Shown here one piece after another: positions 14,941 through 21,150 of a stretch of 21,150 nucleotides of DNA. This DNA comes from an uncultured Clostridium sp. (GTDB lineage Bacteria; Bacillota; Clostridia; TANB77; CAG-465). A program made the translations under genes and the position numbers. The stretch's first letter is position 1; every line of letters begins with the position of its first letter. Below the pieces are notes generated by a model that did no database searches, was not told where the DNA came from, and was given only the letters and a program-made list of their open reading frames with translations. The stretch spans positions 1-21,150 of the forward strand of contig CAJLBR010000017.1 in the NCBI GenBank assembly GCA_905204915.1, read 5' to 3'.

Positions 14941-14972
14941 AAAAAAGAGCCTACATGAAAAAACATGTAGGC
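14941..14972 (-). terminator. Terminator of minus-strand paralogue 2
   Basis: A 9-bp perfect stem (14949-14957 with 14964-14972), an A6 loop and T6 downstream on the minus strand. The 24-nt hairpin is identical to the one ending paralogue 1. Confidence 0.92.
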
Positions 14973-15010
14973 GTTGTTTAAAAGTATTAATAACTTTGAT
15001 ATAAATGAAA

Positions 15011-15382
15011 TTAACAAAATTTTTGGCCGTTTGCTTCAGCATCCTCCTGATTATCGTATTGACAGTTCTCATCTGGAATATAACCATTAATTGTATCATA
15101 CGTAATGTCTGTGCAGTCATCATGGCACTGGAGCATTCTCTTGATCTCATCAGAATTTAAATCTGCAAGCATATCTATTTGCATGCTATCCAGCTTTCTG
15201 GCTATGGCCTCCTCATCATAATCTTTTTGGTGAGCAAGATCATCAATTGCCTCCTTAATAGCTTCACAAGTTTCTTCTGAAATGCTGTCAGATAAGCCTT
15301 CAAGTGAGATGGCAAGGGCAGAAGTGCTGTCTGTTACTGCAAGAAGTGTTCCGGCATTTTCTTTTTTAATAATTTCTAACAT
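15011..15382 (-). CDS. Small acidic protein, paralogue 2 (123 aa)
   Basis: Unrecognised family, paralogue of the protein at 14443-14814 and of the same length. It is strongly acidic, predicted soluble and helical. It begins MLEIIKKENAG, has an Ala/Ser/Leu-rich segment (about 11-35), then LAHQKDYDEEA, a Cys-x3-Cys (CHDDC), INGYIPDENCQY and QEDAEANGQKFC at the end. Five Cys in total, one at the C-terminus. The ATG at 15382 has GGAGGG 7-8 bp upstream. Its promoter at 15435-15463 is back-to-back with that of the 343-aa gene on the plus strand. It ends 39 bp before its terminator. The conserved C-terminal block with variable N-terminus suggests that the C-terminal half carries the shared function. 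Confidence 0.8.
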   Translation of the reverse strand: MLEIIKKENAGTLLAVTDSTSALAISLEGLSDSISEETCEAIKEAIDDLAHQKDYDEEAIARKLDSMQIDMLADLNSDEIKRMLQCHDDCTDITYDTINGYIPDENCQYDNQEDAEANGQKFC

Positions 15383-15434
15383 AGTAAACCCTCCAAAAAA
15401 ATAATTATTTTTTTATAATTTCTTACACAGTGGT

Positions 15435-15463
15435 ATTTTAACACTTTTTAAGTTCAATGTCAA
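15435..15463 (-). promoter_or_regulatory. Promoter of minus-strand paralogue 2
   Basis: Read on the minus strand: TTGACA (15463-15458), a 17-bp spacer and TAAAAT (15440-15435) preceded by TGT. Its -35 lies 18 bp from the plus-strand -35 at 15482. Confidence 0.9.
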
Positions 15464-15481
15464 CTATTATTTTAGTAAATG

Positions 15482-15510
15482 TTGACATAAGATTTAAAAA
15501 ATGATATAAT
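15482..15510 (+). promoter_or_regulatory. Consensus sigma-A promoter, divergent
   Basis: TTGACA (15482-15487), a 17-bp spacer and TATAAT (15505-15510) preceded by TGA: a full consensus match. It drives the 343-aa gene, divergently from paralogue 2. Confidence 0.93.
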
Positions 15511-15561
15511 TTGGTGAAATTATAAATACTTTTATTGTGAGTACAAGAAAGGATGAATTTT

Positions 15562-16593
15562 ATGAGTAACATTGTAAAACGTGAGGAAATACTGGATTCT
15601 TTGATAATTTCCGAGTATACAAAATTGGAAGATCTTCTCAAAAAATCTGTTGAAAATGGATTTATTGATGATGTGGGTGCAAAAAATATTGCACTAGGAT
15701 TTTTTTCAGTTTGTCTTGAAAATGTAAAAGAATATAAAGAAGAAGTTGCATATGTTGACGAAAAAGAAGCAGAGCAGCTGATACAAAATTATTTAAAAAT
15801 AATAAGTGTTTACTTATCTTGCTTTAAAAATTCTGAAGCATTTGAAATGCTAATTACCAAAAGTCCGGCAGAAATTTTTAAGAATGCTATTAAGTATTAT
15901 GAAAAAGCAAATCTTGAAGCATATAATAATCTAGATTATGCACTTTCCATTTTTTTACCAATAAAAAACAGAGAATCAATTTTGCTTATCAGACGGTTTA
16001 TGCTAATGTACAAGTTTTTTGCGGCTAAGCTTACAGAGAGCGATATTGATTCTGTATCAGTAAATTCAGATGTCGTTGTGTATGAAAACATTGATGTAAC
16101 AATAAATGATCTGGTATATTCTGATATTAAAGATATGGCAAGTGCATCAGGATTTGTAAACTATGTAAACGTGGCAAAAAATCTCTTCTATGAGGCAAAT
16201 ATCATTAAAGCTTTTGATACTGAAGATGTAATTAAGCTAATAAATAATACTCCAAGAAAAATTGAAATTGAAAGTGGAATTTTAGTAGATGAGCCAATCT
16301 CTAATATTACATGGACAGTTTTAAATCAGTTTATGGTATCTTCTTATTATCACAAGGTTCCAAGTGAACCACTGATATTAACTGAAGGCGAAGCCAAAGT
16401 TGCAGCTTGGGAGATATTTAAAGACTTGATTGAACCAGATGAGTTTTTTGAAAATTTGGAAAATACCTCAATTTATTTAAGTTACGATGATGAAACAAAA
16501 GAATTTATAAAAAGCTTATTCCATAAATTAAAATATGCAATGGAAAATCTAAGAGAAAGAAAAATAAATAATATGTTAATAATTAACGAATGA
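15562..16593 (+). CDS. Hypothetical protein, 343 aa
   Basis: I do not recognise this protein. It appears cytoplasmic and mainly alpha-helical, without signal peptide, membrane helix or nucleotide-binding motif. Features seen: an N-terminal helical region (about 1-150, many Lys/Glu helices such as KREEILDSLIISEYTKLEDL), a central segment with strand-like VSVNSDVVVYENIDVTINDLVY (about 178-200), and a C-terminal region with DEPISNITWTVLNQF and TEGEAKVAAWEIFKDLIEPDE. I chose ATG at 15562, 9 bp after AAAGGA (15548-15553); the ATG at 15553 overlaps that site. It has a perfect promoter and its own terminator, so it is a single-gene unit. The divergent pairing with the paralogous acidic genes is the only functional hint. 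Confidence 0.82.
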   Translation: MSNIVKREEILDSLIISEYTKLEDLLKKSVENGFIDDVGAKNIALGFFSVCLENVKEYKEEVAYVDEKEAEQLIQNYLKIISVYLSCFKNSEAFEMLITKSPAEIFKNAIKYYEKANLEAYNNLDYALSIFLPIKNRESILLIRRFMLMYKFFAAKLTESDIDSVSVNSDVVVYENIDVTINDLVYSDIKDMASASGFVNYVNVAKNLFYEANIIKAFDTEDVIKLINNTPRKIEIESGILVDEPISNITWTVLNQFMVSSYYHKVPSEPLILTEGEAKVAAWEIFKDLIEPDEFFENLENTSIYLSYDDETKEFIKSLFHKLKYAMENLRERKINNMLIINE

Positions 16594-16598
16594 ATAAC

Positions 16599-16628
16599 AA
16601 GTGGCCAAAATTTTTTGGCCACTTTTAT
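16599..16628 (+). terminator. Intrinsic terminator
   Basis: An 11-12-bp stem (AAGTGGCCAAAA at 16599-16610 with its complement at 16613-16624), a very short loop and the T-rich tail TTTTAT. It ends the 343-aa gene's transcript. Confidence 0.92.
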
Positions 16629-16673
16629 ATTATTTTCTTTTTGTATATGCTATAATGAACTAGGTGATATATA

Positions 16674-17084
16674 GTGAAATACGAATTTGAAGTAATTGGA
16701 AAGATAAATGGAAAGGCAAGACCTAGATTAAATATGTATACCGGTAAGGTATATACTCCTACAAATACTAAAGATTATGAAAATTTAATAAGAGAATATT
16801 TTAAAATAAAATACCATAGAAATGAAATTTTAAAAGGTAGAATAAAAGTAACTATTGTGGCATATTTTGCAGTTCCGAAAAGCACTAGTAAAAAAGATAG
16901 GGAAAATATGCTATTAGGTAATATAAGCCCAACTAAAAAGCCAGATATAGATAATATAGTAAAAATAGTACTCGATGCATTAAATAAATATGTGTTTGAA
17001 GATGATAATCAAATAACAAAACTTGATGTTGAGAAAGTTTATGCAGAAGAAGAAAAAGTATACGTTGCTATTGAAGAGTATTAG
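16674..17084 (+). CDS. RusA-family Holliday junction resolvase
   Basis: Predicted structure-specific endonuclease that cuts Holliday junctions in a Mg2+-dependent way. The 136-aa length fits RusA. The conserved motif KPDIDN (89-94) supplies two acidic residues (Asp91, Asp93) followed by Lys97, and FEDDNQI (108-114) supplies the third (Asp110 or Asp111), matching the catalytic triad of E. coli RusA (D70, D72, D91). The N-terminal GKINGKARPRLN stretch is also typical. The start is GTG at 16674 with AGGTGAT at 16662-16668; a TATAAT at 16651-16656 may be its -10 box, with a weak -35. RusA genes are often phage-borne, but no phage structural or replication genes are visible, so it is either a resident gene or a remnant. 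Codon use matches the chromosome. Confidence 0.9.
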   Translation: MKYEFEVIGKINGKARPRLNMYTGKVYTPTNTKDYENLIREYFKIKYHRNEILKGRIKVTIVAYFAVPKSTSKKDRENMLLGNISPTKKPDIDNIVKIVLDALNKYVFEDDNQITKLDVEKVYAEEEKVYVAIEEY

Positions 17085-17095
17085 ATAATATGAGT

Positions 17096-17124
17096 TTGAC
17101 ATAATTAGCTTTGTATGATATAAT
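17096..17124 (+). promoter_or_regulatory. Perfect consensus sigma-A promoter
   Basis: TTGACA (17096-17101), a 17-bp spacer and TATAAT (17119-17124) preceded by TGA. It lies just after rusA and 48 bp before the ATG at 17173. Confidence 0.94.
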
Positions 17125-17172
17125 CTGTTGGAAAAAATAAGAACACCTAAAATAATTTGGAGGTTAGAAGCT

Positions 17173-17652
17173 ATGATTGAAATTAAAAGAGCAACATTTA
17201 CTGGACTTTCTTATCCGGAATATTCTAAAGAAAAGGGATATTACACAACAGATGTAAAAATTTTTGATAAAGAGTTTAATACTATCTATCATGATGAGGA
17301 CTACTTTATTGGAAATACTCTGAATGAGGCAATTTTGAAATTTGATAAATTGAAAAGAGATTTTTGGCGAGTTGTTGGCAAGCCGAATGAAAGAGTTAAA
17401 AATTATCTTTATATTAATAAATCGGCATGGGTAATGTTGATAGAAGAAAAGCCAGTGGCTTTGGTCCCGGGAGATAAATCTAAAGATTTGTGCTTGAGTC
17501 TTGACAATTTTGAAGTATTTTCAAGCAGAAGTAAATACTTAGAGGCCTTCAGAGATATGAAAAAGAAGGAGATACTTGAAGAACTTGAAAACATTAGGAA
17601 AGCAGAAAAAAAGCTTGTGCAAAGGCTTAACGATTTAAATGAATTAGTATGA
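17173..17652 (+). CDS. Hypothetical protein, 159 aa
   Basis: I do not recognise this protein. It is soluble by sequence. The N-terminal two thirds (about 1-115) are mixed alpha/beta with many aromatics (YYTTDVKIFDKEFNTIYHDE, FWRVVGKPNERVKNYLY, AWVMLIEEKPVALVPG). The C-terminal 40 residues are a charged helix, probably a coiled coil (MKKKEILEELENIRKAEKKL). I chose ATG at 17173 with TTGGAGGT at 17157-17164; the upstream TTG at 17128 lies almost on the promoter. It is a monocistronic unit with a perfect consensus promoter and a strong terminator, so it should be well expressed. Codons include more G/C-ended forms than the neighbours, similar to the orphan gene at 8890. Confidence 0.8.
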   Translation: MIEIKRATFTGLSYPEYSKEKGYYTTDVKIFDKEFNTIYHDEDYFIGNTLNEAILKFDKLKRDFWRVVGKPNERVKNYLYINKSAWVMLIEEKPVALVPGDKSKDLCLSLDNFEVFSSRSKYLEAFRDMKKKEILEELENIRKAEKKLVQRLNDLNELV

Positions 17653-17660
17653 TTCAACTT

Positions 17661-17690
17661 AAAGCTGTCATAATTTTATGACGGCTTTTT
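17661..17690 (+). terminator. Intrinsic terminator
   Basis: AAAGCTGTCATAA (17661-17673) pairs with TTATGACGGCTTT (17676-17688) with one G-U pair, followed by T residues. It ends the 159-aa gene. Confidence 0.9.
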
Positions 17691-17714
17691 CATGCCTTTT
17701 ACACAATATAATCA

Positions 17715-17742
17715 TTGGTTTTCCAAAATAACAAGTTATAAT
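17715..17742 (+). promoter_or_regulatory. Probable promoter of the VTC cassette
   Basis: TTGGTT (17715-17720), a 16-bp spacer and TATAAT (17737-17742), located after a terminator and directly before the cassette. The -35 is weak. Confidence 0.6.
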
Positions 17743-17762
17743 ATGACTGTGAGGTGAAGTTG

Positions 17763-18473
17763 TTGAAAAGTGAATTTTTTAGACGAATAGAAAAAAAGTA
17801 CAAATTGACAAAGGAAGAATACGAAAAAATGAAATTATTAATAGATAGAGAATTTAACGAAGATAAACATGGAATGAGCACAATTTGCAATTTGTATTTT
17901 GATAGTGATGATTTTATATTAGTAAGAAAATCTATAGAAAAGCCAATATACAAAGAAAAAGTTAGATTAAGAAGTTATCAAGTACCAAGTTATGATTCAA
18001 ATGTATATTTAGAAATAAAGAAAAAGTATAAAGGAATTGTAAATAAGAGAAGAATTGTCATTAGTACTGAAGATATGAAAAAATACCTTAATGATGAATG
18101 TGAGGTTAAAGGTCAGGTATTTAAAGAAATTGATTATATCTTTAAAAGATATGATTTAAAACCCAAAGTATTTATAGCGTATGATAGAATGGCATATTTT
18201 AGTAAAGAAAATCCAAATTTGAGAATAACATTTGATTTTAATATTAGATATAGAACAGAGGATGTTGGGCTAGAAAATGGGGATGCAGGCCATCTACTTT
18301 TAAATGACAGTGAATGTATAATGGAAATAAAAACTTTAGATAACCTTCCATATGAATTTGCAAGATATTTATCTACTTTAAATGTTTATCCAACAACATT
18401 CTCAAAATATGGAAATGTATATAAAAAGATTAATAAGATTAATGAAAAAAATAAGGAGGAGTTTTATGTTTGA
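17763..18473 (+). CDS. VTC-domain protein, polyphosphate polymerase-like
   Basis: A 236-aa single VTC domain (triphosphate-tunnel fold), related to the catalytic domain of yeast Vtc4, which makes polyphosphate from ATP. Tunnel-type residues are visible: RRIEKKY near the start, KVRLRSY with Arg68 and Arg70, YLEIKKKYKG with Glu84 and Lys86, KPKVFIAYDRMAYF, CIMEIKT and the closing TTFSKYGN. No membrane segment or SPX domain is present. The GAGGTG site (17751-17756) overlaps the upstream GTG at 17754, so TTG at 17763 (6 bp later) or 17760 is the likely start. It overlaps the DUF4956 gene by 8 bp, so the two are translationally coupled. Enzymatic activity in bacterial members is inferred, not shown here. 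Confidence 0.88.
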   Translation: MKSEFFRRIEKKYKLTKEEYEKMKLLIDREFNEDKHGMSTICNLYFDSDDFILVRKSIEKPIYKEKVRLRSYQVPSYDSNVYLEIKKKYKGIVNKRRIVISTEDMKKYLNDECEVKGQVFKEIDYIFKRYDLKPKVFIAYDRMAYFSKENPNLRITFDFNIRYRTEDVGLENGDAGHLLLNDSECIMEIKTLDNLPYEFARYLSTLNVYPTTFSKYGNVYKKINKINEKNKEEFYV

Positions 18474-19137
18474 AAGTATATTTAGTAGTGTAAGTAGTGG
18501 AGTGAGTATAAAAACAGCACTTATTGCAATACTTGCATCAATTGTTCTTGGTATAAGTATTGCTATATTATATATGAAATCTGGTAAATATAATAAAAAT
18601 TTTGTAATAACACTTGCGGTATTACCGCTTCTTGTTCAAGTTATAATTATGATGGTAAATGGCAATTTAGGAACTTCCGTAGCAGTTCTTGGAGCTTTTA
18701 GCTTGGTTAGATTCAGATCAACACCAGGAAATTCTAGGGATATAATTAGTATATTTTTTGCAATGGCAGTAGGGCTTGCAACAGGAATGGGACACATTTT
18801 GTTTGCTGTTACAGTAACTGTTATAGTTGGTTTATTAATATTTATACTTAATAAATTAAAGATATTTAATCAAGATAAAAATGAGAGAAAATTAAAAATT
18901 TTAATACCAGAGGATCTTGATTATACGGAAATTTTTGATGATATTTTTGATAAATATTTGGAAAAAGTTGAAGTGGAAAAGGTAAAAACTACAAATATGG
19001 GAAGTATGTACGAAATAGTTTATAATGTTATTTTAAAGGATAATAAATTGCAAAAAGAATTTATGGATAATTTAAGAATGAGAAATGGAAATTTAAATGT
19101 ATCACTATTTAGAGAAGAAAAATTAGAAACTTTATAA
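18466..19137 (+). CDS. DUF4956 membrane protein
   Basis: A 224-aa integral membrane protein. Predicted helices are at about 15-36, 44-64, 92-108 and 111-128, with the family hallmark GAFSLVRFRSTPGNSRDI (76-93) between the second and third, followed by an approximately 90-residue cytoplasmic domain (KILIPEDLDYTEIFDDIFDK onward). DUF4956 genes commonly sit next to VTC-domain genes; a membrane partner or channel for the VTC product is a common suggestion but unproven. The start is ATG 18466 with AAGGAGGAG (18453-18461) inside the end of the VTC gene; the longer frame from 18382 lies wholly over VTC codons and has no site. The next gene starts 12 bp after the stop. Confidence 0.9.
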   Translation: MFESIFSSVSSGVSIKTALIAILASIVLGISIAILYMKSGKYNKNFVITLAVLPLLVQVIIMMVNGNLGTSVAVLGAFSLVRFRSTPGNSRDIISIFFAMAVGLATGMGHILFAVTVTVIVGLLIFILNKLKIFNQDKNERKLKILIPEDLDYTEIFDDIFDKYLEKVEVEKVKTTNMGSMYEIVYNVILKDNKLQKEFMDNLRMRNGNLNVSLFREEKLETL

Positions 19138-19149
19138 GGAGAGTAAGTT

Positions 19150-21012
19150 ATGAATAAGAAAAGTATATGTATAATTTTTATAGGAGTAGCTGTTTTACTT
19201 ACAGGTATAATTCTAACACTCGTAAACAAAGATAGTACTTCTAATGGTGAAAATAGTGAAACTTCAAAAACAGCTACTATAAGCGATAATGTAGTAAAGA
19301 GCGTAGACTATGATAGTGATGAAGAAGAATATGAGTATAATATAGATACTTATATAAATTTAGAATCTGATAATGTTAGTATTGAAGGGAGTGGTGCAAG
19401 TAATTCAGATGGAGTAATAACAATAAATAAAGCTGGAAATTATAGCATTTCTGGTACCTTAAATAATGGTAAAATAATAGTAGATACAGATAAAAATAGT
19501 GTCGTAAAAATACTTTTAAATGGTGTTAATATTACATTTAATGATAGTTCTCCAATATTTGTAAAAGGTGCTAAGAAGTGTATTTTAACTTTAAAAGAAG
19601 GAACTGAAAGTACACTTGAAGATGCTTCTAGCTATACATATGAAAATAGTGATGAAGATGAACCAAGCGCTACAATATTTAGTAAGCAAGATTTAATAAT
19701 TAATGGAAAAGGGACATTAAAATTAAAAGCAAACTATAATGATGCTATATCTTCAAATGATGCTTTAAGAATTTTTGACACTAATATAGAAATTAATTCT
19801 GTAGATGACGGTATAAGAGGTAAAGATTACGTATATATAAAAAACAGTAACATAAAAGTAGAAGCTAGTGGAGATGGAATAAAATCAACTAATACAAATA
19901 GTGAAGACGTGGGATATGTAATTATTACTGATTCAACAGTAAATATAACTTCAGGAACAGATGGAATTGATGCTAAGGGTTCTATATACATAAATGGTGG
20001 AAAATTTAATATAGTAACAGGAGGTTCAAGTAGCAATTCACAAGATAAAGATACTTGGGGAAAATGGGATAAAAATGAATTTGGAAAAGAAAACATGAAA
20101 CCTCAGGATCCTGAAAGTAGCAATGATTCAAACGATACTCCAAGTGCTAAGGGTATAAAATCTGCTACAAATATTTTAATAGATGATGGAGAGTTTAACA
20201 TTGATTCATCTGATGATAGCATACATTCTAATAATACTATAAAAATAGAGAATGGAACATATGAAATAAGTTCTGGCGATGACGGAATACATGCAGATTC
20301 CGTACTTACAATAAATGATGGAAGTATTAATATAAAAAAGAGTTATGAAGGCTGTGAAAGTGCAGTTATAAATATAAATTGTGGAGATATTAATATTGTA
20401 TCTTCTGATGATGGTATTAATGTTGCAGGTGGAAAAGATTCTTCATCTGAAATGGGAAGACCAGGACAGAATAATTTTTCACAAACTAACAATTATTCAT
20501 TAAATATAAATGGTGGAAATATAGAAGTAGATGCTAAAGGAGATGGTTTAGATAGTAATGGAAATATTTATATAAATGGAGGTGATATAAAAGTATTTGG
20601 GCCAACAGATGATGGAAATGGAGCTTTAGACTATGACGGAACATGTGAGATTACTGGCGGAAATTTAGTAGCAATTGGAAGTTCAGGTATGATGCAAGCG
20701 CCATCTAGTAGTTCATCTCAATATTCATTAGTTTATGTCTTATCTTCAAATTATTCCGAAAACTCTGTAATAACTATAAAAGATTCTAGTGGGGATGAAG
20801 TTTTAAATATTACAGCTAAAAAACTATATAAATCTGTAGTATTTTCTAGTAGTAAAATAAAAAAAGATGAGACATATACAATTTATATAGATGGTACTGA
20901 ATCAGGTTCGTTAACGGCTAGTAGTATTACTACAACAAATGGAAAAACAAATAATATGGGAATGCCTTCACCAAATGATGGTGGTAATGGACCAGGAGGG
21001 CCAAGAAAATAA
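19150..21012 (+). CDS. Membrane-anchored Cthe_2159-like beta-helix (carbohydrate-binding) protein
   Basis: A 620-aa surface protein with an N-terminal signal/anchor helix (about 5-26). It then has a region of short strands (about 60-160) and a right-handed beta-helix-like repeat region (about 190-520) marked by recurring Asp-Asp/Gly-Ile turns: VDDGIRG, GDGIKST, TDGIDAKG, SDDSIHSN, GDDGIHAD, SDDGINVAG and GDGLDSNG. Such Asp-rich turns in the Cthe_2159 family (PF14262) bind calcium, and the founding member binds plant cell-wall polysaccharide. The region around 300-330 is a polar insertion; the C-terminus is a strand-rich domain ending in a Gly/Pro/Asn tail. No sortase LPXTG is seen. Start at ATG 19150 with AAGGAGAG (19136-19143). 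It is the third gene of the VTC-DUF4956 cassette, where such proteins or CotH kinases often occur. Confidence 0.85.
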   Translation: MNKKSICIIFIGVAVLLTGIILTLVNKDSTSNGENSETSKTATISDNVVKSVDYDSDEEEYEYNIDTYINLESDNVSIEGSGASNSDGVITINKAGNYSISGTLNNGKIIVDTDKNSVVKILLNGVNITFNDSSPIFVKGAKKCILTLKEGTESTLEDASSYTYENSDEDEPSATIFSKQDLIINGKGTLKLKANYNDAISSNDALRIFDTNIEINSVDDGIRGKDYVYIKNSNIKVEASGDGIKSTNTNSEDVGYVIITDSTVNITSGTDGIDAKGSIYINGGKFNIVTGGSSSNSQDKDTWGKWDKNEFGKENMKPQDPESSNDSNDTPSAKGIKSATNILIDDGEFNIDSSDDSIHSNNTIKIENGTYEISSGDDGIHADSVLTINDGSINIKKSYEGCESAVININCGDINIVSSDDGINVAGGKDSSSEMGRPGQNNFSQTNNYSLNINGGNIEVDAKGDGLDSNGNIYINGGDIKVFGPTDDGNGALDYDGTCEITGGNLVAIGSSGMMQAPSSSSSQYSLVYVLSSNYSENSVITIKDSSGDEVLNITAKKLYKSVVFSSSKIKKDETYTIYIDGTESGSLTASSITTTNGKTNNMGMPSPNDGGNGPGGPRK

Positions 21013-21037
21013 TGAGTATTATAACGACTAATTTCGA

Positions 21038-21066
21038 TTGACAGCCTATTTACGGTGTGGTATAAT
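21038..21066 (+). promoter_or_regulatory. Perfect consensus sigma-A promoter
   Basis: TTGACA (21038-21043), a 17-bp spacer and TATAAT (21061-21066) preceded by TGG. It drives the partial gene at 21123. I saw no terminator between 21012 and this promoter. Confidence 0.93.
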
Positions 21067-21122
21067 GAGTTTCATAAGCAAAAGTTTAAACTAAGATGAT
21101 AATTTATCAAGGAGGCATTTTT

Positions 21123-21150
21123 ATGGAAAACATGATTGTCGTAAAAATCG
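21123..21150 (+). CDS. 3'-partial gene, start only
   Basis: ATG at 21123 with AAGGAGG (21109-21115) 7 bp upstream and a perfect promoter at 21038. Only nine codons are inside the window (MENMIVVKI), too few to identify the product. The strong promoter and ribosome site make the start credible. Confidence 0.7.

Noticed and set aside
14406..14972. Two identical 24-nt hairpins flanking a gene, as possible transposon ends or a CRISPR-like repeat
   Set aside because: Each hairpin is followed by a T-run just downstream of a minus-strand stop codon, so they are terminators of duplicated units; there are only two copies and no transposase.
14412..15150. Open frames at 14412-14600 (+), 14793-15017 (-) and 14920-15150 (-)
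   Set aside because: They overlap the better-supported minus-strand genes or terminators and lack ribosome sites.
14443..15382. Nif11-type or other RiPP precursor peptides
   Set aside because: No leader/core cleavage motif, no modifying enzyme or transporter nearby, and the conserved part is C-terminal; not supported.
14443..16593. Toxin-antitoxin or defence system
   Set aside because: Small acidic proteins beside a large unknown gene are suggestive, but no nuclease, toxin or sensor motif is visible, so I make no such call.
19150..21012. Adhesin or sortase-anchored surface repeat protein
   Set aside because: No LPXTG or positively charged tail; the DDGI-type turns fit the Cthe_2159 beta-helix family better.

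Overview
The window is very AT-rich. It has AAGGAGG-type ribosome sites, consensus sigma-A promoters and a spoIIR gene, so I read it as the chromosome of a spore-forming-lineage Firmicute, most likely a low-GC gut Clostridia. No rRNA, tRNA, CRISPR array or recognisable insertion sequence is visible.

Layout. (1) 1-7172, plus strand: a DNA-maintenance and translation-support run, ligA (5' end outside the window) - mfd - membrane-anchored parvulin foldase - SpoU-type RNA 2'-O-methyltransferase. (2) 7263-8151: a small DUF378 membrane protein facing the minus-strand spoIIR, with a strong hairpin between them. (3) 8366-9273: two orphan genes, each with its own strong promoter; the second encodes an acidic-tailed protein with codon use unlike its neighbours. 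(4) 9327-12655: a promoter with an overlapping palindrome, then a DtxR-fold regulator, SufC, a single SufB/SufD-like scaffold and a 2,4-diaminopentanoate-dehydrogenase-like oxidoreductase, ending in a terminator. This is a minimal two-gene Fe-S assembly system with its own regulator. (5) 12663-14377: a DHH-DHHA2 pyrophosphatase-like protein lacking two expected metal ligands, tightly followed by a zinc-phospholipase-C-like helical protein. (6) 14399-17690: an accessory-looking block holding two paralogous minus-strand genes with matching promoters and terminators (a duplicated transcription unit), a divergently transcribed 343-aa protein of unknown function, a RusA-type resolvase and another orphan gene. 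(7) 17715-21012: a VTC-domain protein - DUF4956 membrane protein - anchored Cthe_2159-like beta-helix protein cassette, probably a polyphosphate- or surface-related unit. (8) 21038-21150: a perfect consensus promoter and the first codons of another gene.

The most interesting points are the Fe-S operon regulator, which has lost most canonical MntR-type metal ligands but carries a C-terminal Cys-x7-Cys-x2-Cys cluster beside an operator-like palindrome; the duplicated 123-aa gene units; the metal-site-degenerate DHH-DHHA2 protein; and a 55-bp exact repeat at the window start that is either an in-frame ligA duplication or an assembly artefact. Domain assignments come from reading translations by eye, with no database search.
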